Assembly (NCBI GenBank): GCA_937903315.1
Contig: CALCZO010000205.1
Coordinates: 1 to 5,584 of the forward strand
DNA: 5,584 bases
Source: an uncultured Alphaproteobacteria bacterium
GTDB lineage: Bacteria > Pseudomonadota > Alphaproteobacteria > Rhizobiales > Beijerinckiaceae
Direction: 5' to 3'
Positions within the stretch are counted from its first letter, which is position 1. The number at the start of each line of letters is the position of its first letter. Positions 1 to 5,584 of the stretch are shown here, piece after piece. A program made the position numbers and the translations under genes. The notes under the pieces were generated by a model. It saw only the letters and a program-made list of their open reading frames with translations. It was not told the DNA's origin and ran no database searches.

Positions 1-52
1 CACAACCTTGCCAAGGTTGGGGTCGAGGGTTCGAATCCCTTCGCCCGCTCCA
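1..52 (+). tRNA. tRNA-Gly (anticodon GCC), 5' part outside the window
   Basis: This is the 3' portion of a glycine tRNA, read by folding the sequence by eye. The anticodon stem is CAACC (3-7) paired with GGTTG (15-19) around the 7-nt loop TTGCCAA (8-14), which puts the anticodon GCC at 10-12. A 5-nt variable region (20-24) follows. The T stem is GAGGG (25-29) with CCCTT (37-41), enclosing the standard loop TTCGAAT (30-36). The 3' acceptor strand CGCCCGC (42-48), discriminator T49 and an encoded CCA (50-52) complete it. The acceptor strand predicts a 5' end of GCGGGCG, as is usual for bacterial tRNA-Gly(GCC). The D arm and 5' acceptor strand lie before base 1. GCC reads the glycine codons GGC and GGU, which are heavily used in this GC-rich DNA. 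Confidence 0.96.
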
Positions 53-92
53 GTCACCGCCTGCCCCATTACGGTGACAGATGATTGTTTTT
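53..92 (+). terminator. Probable terminator of the tRNA-Gly gene
   Basis: GTCACCG (53-59) and CGGTGAC (72-78) form a perfect 7-bp stem with a 12-nt loop, starting at the base after the tRNA CCA. A run of five T (88-92) follows. The T-run begins nine bases after the stem instead of directly at its foot, so this is an imperfect intrinsic terminator. The hairpin may instead serve as a 3'-processing or stability element. Confidence 0.5.
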
Positions 93-136
93 CTCGACAA
101 ACCGGTGCGATCCGGTCCCTCAGCGGGGCCGTTCTG

Positions 137-1945
137 ATGAGCACGGTCGATGCGTCCGGAGCGCCGGACAGGACACCGTCCTCAATTCTCCGTGACAAGG
201 ACCGGCTCATGCCGGTGGCGCGTCGGCTGTGGCATGGCTGGGTCAAGCCGCATCGCAACACGATTTTCGTGATCTGGCTGGCGATTCTGGTGATCGCCGC
301 GATGTCGTCGATGTATCCCTACATCATCAAGCGGGCCTTTGATGCCTTTGACGCCAAGGATGAGGTGTTCCTCAAGCTGACGCCGGTGCTGGTCATCATC
401 GTCACGGCGCTGCGCGGCTTTGCGATGTATGCGCAGGTGATCCTGACCAACCGCGTCGTCTCGCGGGTCGAGGCTGATCTGCAGACCTCGCTGTTCCACC
501 ATCTCATCGATGCCGATGTGATGCAGCTCCAGCGCGAGACGCCGGCCTCGCTGACGCAGCGGTTCACCACCGACTTTGCCTATGTCCGCGAGGCGCTGAT
601 CCGGCTGTCGACGGTGCTGGCGCGCGATGTGGCGACGGCGGTCGCCGTGCTGGCGGTGATGTTCTGGATCGACTGGGCGATCACGCTCGGCGCGTTGCTC
701 GTGCTTCCGGTGATCGTGCCGCCGATCGAGCGGATCGGCAAGCGGCTGCGGCGCACCGCGCTGTCGACGCAGGAGCAGACCGGGGTGATGGCCAGCCTCG
801 TCGCCGAGAGTTTCTCCGGCGTCCGCGTCGCCAAGACCTACGGGCTCGAAACCTATCTCAAGGCCAAGGCCTCCGCCTCGTTCGATGCCGTGCGCGCGCT
901 CAAGGTCAAGGCCGCCAACCAGCGGGCGCGGCTCGATCCGCTGCTCGAGATCGGCGGCGGGCTCACCGTGGCGCTGGTGCTGGTGTTCATCGGCTGGCGG
1001 ATCACCAACGGCCAGTCGACGGTCGGCGATTTCACCGGTTATGTCACGGCTGTCCTGCTGGCGGCGCAGAGCCTGAGGACACTCGGCAATCTCAACGCCA
1101 TCCTGCAGGAAGCGCTGGCGGCATTGACCCGCATTTTCGCGATCATCGATGAGGCACCGGAGATCAGGGATAACGCGGATGCGCCGGCGATTGCCGTTGC
1201 GCGTGGCGAGGTCCGGTTCGAGGGCGTCAGCTACCGCTATCCGGACGGCAGCATTGCGTTGTCCGGCATCGATCTCGTCGTCCCGGCCGGCAGGACGACC
1301 GCCTTCGTCGGCCGCTCGGGCGCCGGCAAGTCGAGCCTGTTGGCGCTGGTGCCGCGGCTGATCGATCCGAGCGAGGGCCGCGTGCTCATCGACGGGGTCG
1401 ATACCCGCTCGGTCTCGCTCGCCAGCCTGCGCCAGTCGCTCGGCGTGGTGTCGCAGGATGTGGTGCTGTTCGATGACAGCGTGCGCGCCAACATCGCCTT
1501 CGGCAAGCCCGGCGCGAGCGACGACGCGATCATGGCGGCTGCGGCTGCGGCGGCGGCGCATGAGTTCATCAGCGCGCTGCCGCAGGGCTACGACAGTCCG
1601 GTCGGTGACCGGGGCAGCCGTCTTTCGGGCGGCGAACGCCAGCGGCTGACGCTGGCGCGCGCGTTTCTCCGGGACGCGCCGATCCTGCTGCTCGACGAGC
1701 CGACCTCGGCGCTCGATGCGCAGTCGGAGGACCTCGTCCAGACCGCCCTGGCGCGATTGATGGACGGCCGGACGACGCTGGTGGTCGCGCACCGGCTGGC
1801 CACCGTCCGGGCCGCTGATCTGATCGTCGTGATGGATGAAGGCCGGATCGTCGAGACCGGCACGCATGATGGCCTGCTGGCGGCGGGCGGGGCCTATGCC
1901 GCGTTCCACCGGTTGCAGTTCGGCGACGAGGCTACTCGCGCCTGA
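137..1945 (+). CDS. ABC exporter half-transporter, fused membrane and ATPase domains (MsbA/ABCB type)
   Basis: This 602-aa protein has the usual length and order of an ABCB-type half transporter, which works as a homodimer in the inner membrane and exports a substrate using ATP. Hydrophobic segments lie near residues 43-65, 80-100, 160-195 (two helices), 268-288 and 298-318, consistent with six helices. The ATPase domain shows an A-loop Tyr368 (YRYPDG), Walker A GRSGAGKS (392-399), Q-loop Gln440, signature LSGGE (496-500), Walker B ILLLDEP (516-522, catalytic Glu521) and H-loop His552. All catalytic residues are present, so it should be active. The substrate cannot be read from sequence; lipid A-like lipids, peptides and drugs are all handled by relatives. 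The start at 137 is the first ATG after the tRNA. It lacks a strong ribosome binding site, and ATG 209 (578 aa) is a serious alternative. The reading frame is open back into the tRNA, but that part is not coding. It converges on the phosphatase gene, overlapping by 14 bp. Confidence 0.93.
   Translation: MSTVDASGAPDRTPSSILRDKDRLMPVARRLWHGWVKPHRNTIFVIWLAILVIAAMSSMYPYIIKRAFDAFDAKDEVFLKLTPVLVIIVTALRGFAMYAQVILTNRVVSRVEADLQTSLFHHLIDADVMQLQRETPASLTQRFTTDFAYVREALIRLSTVLARDVATAVAVLAVMFWIDWAITLGALLVLPVIVPPIERIGKRLRRTALSTQEQTGVMASLVAESFSGVRVAKTYGLETYLKAKASASFDAVRALKVKAANQRARLDPLLEIGGGLTVALVLVFIGWRITNGQSTVGDFTGYVTAVLLAAQSLRTLGNLNAILQEALAALTRIFAIIDEAPEIRDNADAPAIAVARGEVRFEGVSYRYPDGSIALSGIDLVVPAGRTTAFVGRSGAGKSSLLALVPRLIDPSEGRVLIDGVDTRSVSLASLRQSLGVVSQDVVLFDDSVRANIAFGKPGASDDAIMAAAAAAAAHEFISALPQGYDSPVGDRGSRLSGGERQRLTLARAFLRDAPILLLDEPTSALDAQSEDLVQTALARLMDGRTTLVVAHRLATVRAADLIVVMDEGRIVETGTHDGLLAAGGAYAAFHRLQFGDEATRA
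197..201 (+). promoter_or_regulatory. Shine-Dalgarno-like AAGGA favouring an internal start at 209
   Basis: AAGGA sits seven bases before the in-frame ATG at 209 of the ABC exporter. That is a better ribosome-binding arrangement than anything before ATG 137, where only a GC-rich stretch is visible. The first predicted helix begins about 20 residues after Met209, so the shorter protein would still keep the complete membrane domain. This motif is the main reason to doubt the 137 start. Confidence 0.3.
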
Positions 1946-2654
1946 GCACACGGTCGACGATGAAGCTCGACCATGCATGGGGCCTGAACGAGCGGGTCAG
2001 GGCATCGGGATCGTAGTCCTGATCGACCCAGTCGAGCAGCGTCTTGCCTTTCGCCTCGCCGTCGTCGCGATAGCGTTCGATGAAGGCGTCGAGGATGCCG
2101 GTCTTGCTCCAGTGCCAGTGGCCATAGCGCGACGAGAGCTGGCCGAGCGCCTCGTCGGCGCGCTTGCCCTGCCGGATGATCAGATACAGCGCGGCAACGA
2201 ACCCGGCCCGGTCGGCGCCGGATTTGCAATGGATCAGCATCGGGGTTTGGGAGGTCGCAAACAGCCGGGCGACCGCATGGATCATGTCCTTCGACGGCGC
2301 CTCGCGCGAGCGGGCGACGAGTTCGACCAGCGCGATGCCGTGGGTTTCACAGGCTTCCCGCTCCAGTGGCCAGGAGCCGAATTCGCGGCCGCCGCGCAGG
2401 TTGACGATCGTCCGCACGCCCTTGGCCGCAAATTCTGCGATCTGGCCCGGCGAGGGCTGGGCGGCCCGCCACAGTTCGGGCGAGACCGGATGCGCATTGA
2501 GATAGGCGAGCCGGAAAATGCCGTGGTCGACAGCCAGCATGTTGATCCAGGCCAGTATCCGGTCGCGCGGGGTGCGAATCGGTCGGTCCCAGCGCGCGGC
2601 GCGGGCAAGGCGGCGGGCATAACGCCGCTCGGGAGTGAAGCGCGAAAACAGCAT
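1932..2654 (-). CDS. Tyrosine/dual-specificity-type protein phosphatase (Cx5R family)
   Basis: This 240-aa protein carries the phosphatase P-loop HCKSGADRAG at residues 142-151, with nucleophile Cys143 and phosphate-binding Arg149, followed by a hydrophobic helix as in bacterial dual-specificity phosphatases. Upstream, a segment of the VRTIVNLRGG type (80-89) matches the core strand and turn of this fold. The N-terminus (1-35) is rich in Arg and has no signal peptide, so a cytoplasmic enzyme or one bound to acidic membrane lipids is likely. The C-terminal 60 residues are charged and include a DWVDQDYDPDAL segment. No clear Asp general acid is seen at the usual distance before the Cys. Candidate substrates are phosphotyrosine/serine proteins or phosphoinositide-like lipids; the sequence does not decide. 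Start chosen is ATG 2654; an upstream TTG at 2693 would add 13 residues. Neither has a good ribosome binding site. Its stop codon lies inside the end of the convergent ABC gene. Confidence 0.88.
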   Translation of the reverse strand: MLFSRFTPERRYARRLARAARWDRPIRTPRDRILAWINMLAVDHGIFRLAYLNAHPVSPELWRAAQPSPGQIAEFAAKGVRTIVNLRGGREFGSWPLEREACETHGIALVELVARSREAPSKDMIHAVARLFATSQTPMLIHCKSGADRAGFVAALYLIIRQGKRADEALGQLSSRYGHWHWSKTGILDAFIERYRDDGEAKGKTLLDWVDQDYDPDALTRSFRPHAWSSFIVDRVLRRE

Positions 2655-2708
2655 GGGCCGGGGCGCTGTAGCAGCCCTGTTGCGGGTGCACAACCGCAGG
2701 TGCGGCGT

Positions 2709-2732
2709 TTTCGTAACCTTGCGCTAACGAAA
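2709..2732. promoter_or_regulatory. Inverted repeat in the phosphatase/ppa divergent region
   Basis: TTTCGT (2709-2714) and ACGAAA (2727-2732) are perfect inverted copies separated by 12 bp, with an extra A-T pair inside (2716 and 2725). The centre-to-centre spacing of about 18 bp, close to two helical turns, is compatible with a dimeric repressor or activator site. It lies between the divergent phosphatase and ppa genes, in the only AT-richer stretch there. No regulator is identified, and chance cannot be excluded. Confidence 0.25.
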
Positions 2733-2769
2733 GAACGATCAAAGGATAGAACCGGTCCAAAGGTGCGAT

Positions 2770-2797
2770 TTGCAATCGCGCCGCGCTCGACTAGGAC
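2770..2797 (+). promoter_or_regulatory. Candidate housekeeping promoter of ppa
   Basis: TTGCAA (2770-2775) and TAGGAC (2792-2797), 16 bp apart, make a loose -35/-10 pair 27 bases before the ppa start codon. Neither box is close to consensus alone. Support comes from the carbonic anhydrase gene, whose upstream region has the same CGATTTGC block and a CTAG at exactly the same distance (34 bases) from its ATG. A 6-bp dyad, GCGATT (2765-2770) with AATCGC (2774-2779), overlaps the -35 box and could be an operator half-pair or a chance palindrome. Confidence 0.4.
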
Positions 2798-2824
2798 GGC
2801 ACAGGCAGCCCTGAGGAGAACCCC

Positions 2825-3361
2825 ATGCGTCTCGACGCCATTGCGATCGGCAAGAACCCGCCGGACGATGTGAATGTCATTGTTGAAGTGCCGATCGGCG
2901 GCGAGCCGATCAAATATGAACTCGACAAGGCCTCCGGCACGCTGGTGGTCGACCGGTTCCTGTATACCCCGATGCATTATCCGGGAAATTACGGCTTCAT
3001 CCCGCATACGCTGTCGGATGACGGCGACCCGTGCGACGTGCTGATCGCCAACACGCGCCCGATCGTGCCGGGCGCGGTGATTAATGTCCGTCCGGTCGGT
3101 GTGCTCAGGATGCAGGATGACGGCGGCGGCGACGAGAAGATCATCGCGGTTCCCTCGTCCAAGCTGACCAAGCGCTACGAGCATGTCCACAACTACACCG
3201 ACCTGCCGACCATCACCTGGAAGCAGATCGAGCATTTCTTCACCCACTACAAGGACCTCGAGCCCGGCAAGTGGGTCAAGCTGCTGGGCTGGGGCGATGC
3301 CGACGAGGCCCGTCGGCTGATCCTCGAAGGGATCGAGCGGGCCAAGCAGGCCGGCAAGTAA
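2825..3361 (+). CDS. ppa: Inorganic pyrophosphatase, soluble family I
   Basis: This cytoplasmic enzyme hydrolyses pyrophosphate to two phosphates with Mg2+, pulling nucleic acid, protein and acyl-CoA synthesis forward. The 178-aa length is normal for hexameric bacterial family I enzymes. The signature DGDPCDV carries metal ligands Asp66, Asp68 and Asp71. The remaining active-site set known from the E. coli enzyme appears at a constant offset of one residue: Glu21, Lys30, Glu32, Arg44, Tyr56, Asp98, Asp103, Lys105, Tyr142 and Lys143. The catalytic site is therefore complete. ATG 2825 is supported by a strong GAGGAG (2813-2818) six bases upstream. The gene stands alone: the phosphatase diverges upstream, and the CitE-like gene ends 4 bp beyond its TAA on the opposite strand. 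No intrinsic terminator fits in that gap, so the two messages may overlap at their 3' ends. Confidence 0.98.
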   Translation: MRLDAIAIGKNPPDDVNVIVEVPIGGEPIKYELDKASGTLVVDRFLYTPMHYPGNYGFIPHTLSDDGDPCDVLIANTRPIVPGAVINVRPVGVLRMQDDGGGDEKIIAVPSSKLTKRYEHVHNYTDLPTITWKQIEHFFTHYKDLEPGKWVKLLGWGDADEARRLILEGIERAKQAGK

Positions 3362-3365
3362 TCCG

Positions 3366-4229
3366 TCATGTCCTGAGGCGTGCGGCGAGCGCCAGAGTGC
3401 GCTCGGCGCTTGCCAGATGCAGCCGCTCGGTCATCCGGCCGTTGACGGTGATGACGCCCTTGCCGGCATTTTCGGGCAGGGCGAAGGCTTCGACAACGGC
3501 CCGCGCCTCGGTGATCTCGACTTCGCCGGGGGCGAAGATCTCGTTGGCCAGCGCGATCTGTGCGGGGTGGATCAGCGTCTTGCCGTCGAATCCGAGGCCG
3601 CGGCCCTGCCGGCATTCGGCGGCAAAACCATCCGTGTCCTTGAGGCTGTTGAACACACCGTCAAGCACGTCGAGCCCGTAGGCGCGGGCGGCGATCACCG
3701 CCTGCGACAGGCACGGCAGCAGGGCATACCGGCTGGCGGTGACCTGAAGCCTGAGATCCTTGGCCAGATCGTTGGTGCCGAGCACGAAACAGGCCAGCGG
3801 CGCGCCCGCCCCGCCCGCCGTGGCGGCAATGGCTGCGAGGTTGAGGATGGCCATCGGCGTCTCGATCATCGCCCAGACCGGCGTTGCCGCGGCGTCGAGG
3901 GCGGCAAGCCCGGCCCGGACGCGGCGGATATCCTCCGGCGTGCCGACCTTGGGCACGACGACGGCATCAGCCAGCGCGGCCACGGCCAGATCGGCCGCGG
4001 CTTCGGCCGTGTCGAGGCCATTGATCCGCACGGCCAGTTCCTTGTCGGCAAAGGCGCCCGAGCGGATGGCGCTCAGGGCATGGGCGCGTGCTTCATCCTT
4101 GGCGGCCGGCGCCACCGCATCCTCAAGATCGATCAGGATGACATCGGCGGCGAGCGCCACGGCCTTTTCAAGCGCGCGGACATTGGTGCCCGGCACATAG
4201 AGCACACTGCGGCGGGGGCGCACGGTCAT
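3366..4229 (-). CDS. CitE-like acyl-CoA ester lyase (HpcH/HpaI aldolase/citrate lyase family)
   Basis: This 287-aa protein is a complete CitE-family TIM-barrel enzyme. The N-terminal RRSVLYVPGTN (6-16) and DLEDAV (34-39) blocks are typical. Arg68 in the RING segment should bind the substrate carboxylate. Glu123 (MIETP) and Asp154 (GTNDLAKDL) are the likely Mg2+ ligands. GFDGKTLIHPAQI (213-225) is the family's C-terminal hallmark, involved in CoA-ester binding. Family members cleave or hydrolyse malyl-CoA, citramalyl-CoA, beta-methylmalyl-CoA or citryl-CoA. No citrate lyase alpha or acyl-carrier subunit lies nearby, so true citrate lyase beta subunit is unlikely. A stand-alone malyl/citramalyl-CoA lyase or thioesterase is more plausible, but the exact substrate is unknown. 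ATG 4229 directly precedes the conserved block and has only a weak AGGT (4235-4238) before it. It diverges from the carbonic anhydrase gene across 141 bp. A possible but weak promoter on this strand is TTGCGG (4318-4323) with CATAAC (4294-4299). Confidence 0.92.
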   Translation of the reverse strand: MTVRPRRSVLYVPGTNVRALEKAVALAADVILIDLEDAVAPAAKDEARAHALSAIRSGAFADKELAVRINGLDTAEAAADLAVAALADAVVVPKVGTPEDIRRVRAGLAALDAAATPVWAMIETPMAILNLAAIAATAGGAGAPLACFVLGTNDLAKDLRLQVTASRYALLPCLSQAVIAARAYGLDVLDGVFNSLKDTDGFAAECRQGRGLGFDGKTLIHPAQIALANEIFAPGEVEITEARAVVEAFALPENAGKGVITVNGRMTERLHLASAERTLALAARLRT

Positions 4230-4314
4230 CAGCTACCTGTGAGGCCGGGCGCGGCGTGGGTGCTGCCCCGGTTTTCGGGAATCGGTCCCTGCCGTTATGC
4301 CGACAAAAGACGAT

Positions 4315-4343
4315 TTGCCGCAAGTCCGGCGCTGGCCTAGACA
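4315..4343 (+). promoter_or_regulatory. Candidate housekeeping promoter of the carbonic anhydrase gene
   Basis: TTGCCG (4315-4320) and TAGACA (4338-4343) are separated by 17 bp and end 27 bases before the start codon. This is a plausible vegetative promoter for an alphaproteobacterium, where the -10 box is often loose. The preceding CGATTTGC (4311-4318) and the CTAG (4337-4340) recur at matching places before ppa. The region is shared with the divergent CitE-like gene, whose own possible -35 box overlaps it. Confidence 0.4.
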
Positions 4344-4370
4344 CGGGCAAGACAGCGACAGGAGAAAGTC

Positions 4371-5015
4371 ATGGCTACCGTTTCCGCGTCCAGCATCGTA
4401 CCGCTGCCGTCCCGCCTCACCGAGGGGTACGAGAGCTTCCGCTCGGGTCGTCTGCCACAGGAGCGCCAGCGGTTCGAGGATATGGCCCGCGATGGCCAGA
4501 AGCCCGAGATCATGATCATCGCCTGCTGCGATTCGCGGGTCTCCCCTGAAGTGATCTTCGATGCCCGGCCGGGCGAGTTGTTCGTCGTGCGCAATGTTGC
4601 CAATCTGGTGCCGCCGTTTGCGCCCGACAACGGGCTGCACGGGGTCTCCGCCGCGCTGGAATTTGCCGTCCAGGCGCTCAAGGTCAGGCACATTGTGGTG
4701 ATGGGTCATGGCCGCTGCGGCGGCGTGCACGCCTATGTGCGGCGGCTGCGCAGCCCCGGCGCGGAGGATGCGCTTTCGCCCGGCGATTTCATCGGCCAGT
4801 GGATGACTCTGATCGAGCCGGCGGCGGAGGGGCTTCCGGCGCGAGGCGGGGAGAGCGACCACGACTATGCCGAGCGGCTGGCGCGCTATTCGATCCGCAA
4901 TTCGATCGAGAACCTGCTGACGTTCCCGTGCATCAACATCCTGCATTCGCGCGGGCGGCTGACCCTCCATGGCGTGGTGTTCGACGTGACCACCGGCGAG
5001 CTTGAAACGCTGTAA
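4371..5015 (+). CDS. Beta-class carbonic anhydrase
   Basis: This enzyme interconverts CO2 and bicarbonate in the cytoplasm, supplying bicarbonate to carboxylases or balancing pH. The 214-aa protein has the beta-class zinc set: Cys52 in the CxDSR motif (52-56), His113 and Cys116 in GHGRCGG (112-118). Asp54 and Arg56 form the conserved catalytic dyad. RNVANLVPPF (74-83) places it in the Can/CynT/plant-like group; I give no symbol because can and cynT cannot be separated here, and no cyanase gene is nearby. There is no signal peptide. The first 15-20 residues are Ser/Pro-rich and probably a loose N-terminal arm. ATG 4371 has AGGAG (4360-4364) six bases upstream. It is a single-gene unit, divergent from the CitE-like gene and convergent with asd. 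Confidence 0.96.
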   Translation: MATVSASSIVPLPSRLTEGYESFRSGRLPQERQRFEDMARDGQKPEIMIIACCDSRVSPEVIFDARPGELFVVRNVANLVPPFAPDNGLHGVSAALEFAVQALKVRHIVVMGHGRCGGVHAYVRRLRSPGAEDALSPGDFIGQWMTLIEPAAEGLPARGGESDHDYAERLARYSIRNSIENLLTFPCINILHSRGRLTLHGVVFDVTTGELETL

Positions 5016-5038
5016 CGCGCCGGCGCAGCCAGAATTGA

Positions 5039-5062
5039 GAACGGGCGCCGCAGCGCCCGTTC
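5039..5062. terminator. Hairpin between carbonic anhydrase and asd, probably bidirectional terminator
   Basis: GAACGGGCGC (5039-5048) and GCGCCCGTTC (5053-5062) form a perfect 10-bp stem with a 4-nt loop. It lies 23 bases after the carbonic anhydrase stop and 22 bases after the asd stop, so it is centred between the convergent genes. Neither side has a real T-run; the asd side (TCAATTCTGG after the stem) is slightly T-richer than the other. A shorter palindrome, GCGCCGGCGC (5017-5026), directly follows the carbonic anhydrase stop. Termination may be partial or Rho-assisted. Confidence 0.55.
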
Positions 5063-5084
5063 CGATCCCGTCCGGCCGGTGGGC

Positions 5085-5584
5085 TTACGCCGCCTTGCGC
5101 GGCTTGATCAGCTTGCGGTTGATCAGGACCTCGGCGATCTGCACCGCGTTCAGCGCAGCGCCCTTGCGCAGGTTGTCCGATACGCACCAGAAGGTGAGAC
5201 CGTTCTCGACCGTCGCATCTTCGCGGATGCGCGAAATATAGGTCGCGTCCTCGCCGGCCGCCTCGTGCGGGGTGATGTAGCCACCCGGCTCGCGCTTGTC
5301 GATGACAAGGCAGCCCGGCGCGGCCCGCAGGATCTCGCGCGCCTCGTCCGCCGTGATCGGCTTGTCGCATTCGATGTTGACCGCTTCGGAATGGCTGACG
5401 AACACCGGCACGCGAACGCAGGTCGCGGTCAGCTTGATCGCCGGGTCGAGAATTTTCTTGGTCTCGACCATCATCTTCCATTCTTCCTTGGTGTATCCGT
5501 CCTCCATGAAGACATCGATGTGCGGGATCAGGTTGAAGGCGATGCGCTTGGGGAACTTCTTGGTCTTGGGCTCGCCCGCCGAGA
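5085..5584 (-). CDS. asd: Aspartate-semialdehyde dehydrogenase, C-terminal half (partial)
   Basis: This enzyme reduces aspartyl phosphate to aspartate semialdehyde with NADPH, at the branch to lysine/diaminopimelate, methionine, threonine and isoleucine. About 165 C-terminal residues are present, roughly half of a typical 340-aa protein. The gene continues past base 5584 toward its start, so the catalytic cysteine and NADP-binding domain are outside the window. The visible part begins near the conserved FPKRIAFNLIPHIDVF segment (coding about 5508-5555), followed by MEDGYTKEEWKMMVETKK. The CVRVPVFVSHSEAVNIE stretch holds the substrate-binding Arg and the catalytic His of the family, with Ser where many relatives have Gly just before the His. 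The reading frame is intact to TAA at 5085-5087. ATG 5507 is an internal methionine, not the start. A shared hairpin separates it from the carbonic anhydrase gene. Confidence 0.97.
   Translation of the reverse strand, partial: SAGEPKTKKFPKRIAFNLIPHIDVFMEDGYTKEEWKMMVETKKILDPAIKLTATCVRVPVFVSHSEAVNIECDKPITADEAREILRAAPGCLVIDKREPGGYITPHEAAGEDATYISRIREDATVENGLTFWCVSDNLRKGAALNAVQIAEVLINRKLIKPRKAA

Noticed and set aside
1..52. tRNA 3' end as an integration (att) site for a genomic island
   Set aside because: tRNA 3' ends are common integration sites, but there is no integrase, no second copy of the tRNA end in the window, and the downstream genes look like native chromosome.
8..136. Extended N-terminus of the ABC exporter beginning at TTG 8
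   Set aside because: This stretch is the tRNA plus its terminator; the frame is open only by chance.
1534..1560. Run of alanine codons in the ABC ATPase domain as a repeat or expansion
   Set aside because: It is an alanine-rich helix between the Q-loop and signature motif where relatives are also Ala-rich; the codons vary, so it is not a simple repeat.
182..1978. Long open frame of about 598 codons on the minus strand across the ABC exporter
   Set aside because: It lies opposite a protein with every ABC motif intact. Its translation is a low-complexity Arg/His/Asp/Gln-rich string typical of the antisense of GC-rich genes, with no recognisable domain.
1836..2873. Open frame of about 345 codons on the plus strand across the phosphatase
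   Set aside because: It is antisense to the Cx5R phosphatase, spans the intergenic region and enters ppa in the wrong frame. No domain or sensible start is visible.
3417..4340. Open frame of about 307 codons on the plus strand across the CitE-like gene
   Set aside because: It is a shadow of the lyase; the minus-strand protein carries all family motifs while this one reads as Gly/Arg/His-rich filler.

Overview
The window looks like chromosomal housekeeping DNA from a GC-rich alphaproteobacterium. The best guess is the order Hyphomicrobiales, possibly a Rhodopseudomonas/Bradyrhizobium-type (Nitrobacteraceae) genome. This rests on strong G/C bias at third codon positions, the wording of the Asd, pyrophosphatase and CitE-like proteins, and rhizobial-looking promoter boxes. 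It is an inference from protein recognition and not a measured placement.

Layout, left to right: (1) the 3' two-thirds of a tRNA-Gly(GCC) gene with encoded CCA (1-52), followed by a hairpin and T-run that probably terminate it. (2) A half-size ABC exporter with fused membrane and ATPase domains (137-1945, +). (3) Convergent to it, and overlapping its last 14 bp, a Cx5R protein phosphatase (1932-2654, -). (4) A 170-bp divergent regulatory region, then ppa, family I inorganic pyrophosphatase (2825-3361, +). (5) Only 4 bp after it, the end of a convergent CitE-like acyl-CoA lyase (3366-4229, -). (6) A 141-bp divergent region, then a beta-class carbonic anhydrase (4371-5015, +). (7) A bidirectional-looking hairpin (5039-5062) and the C-terminal half of asd, aspartate-semialdehyde dehydrogenase (5085-5584, -, running off the right edge).

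The genes alternate in strand, so none of the five protein genes with both ends visible shares an operon with a neighbour here. Each is probably a single transcription unit. Functionally they are mostly core metabolism: pyrophosphate removal, CO2/bicarbonate interconversion, acyl-CoA cleavage and the aspartate pathway. The exporter and the phosphatase are less defined. No mobile element, CRISPR array, phage gene or defence system is visible, and I found no convincing undescribed system. The most useful observations are a shared promoter layout upstream of ppa and the carbonic anhydrase, the phosphatase's lack of an obvious aspartate general acid, and small dyads in the two divergent regions.
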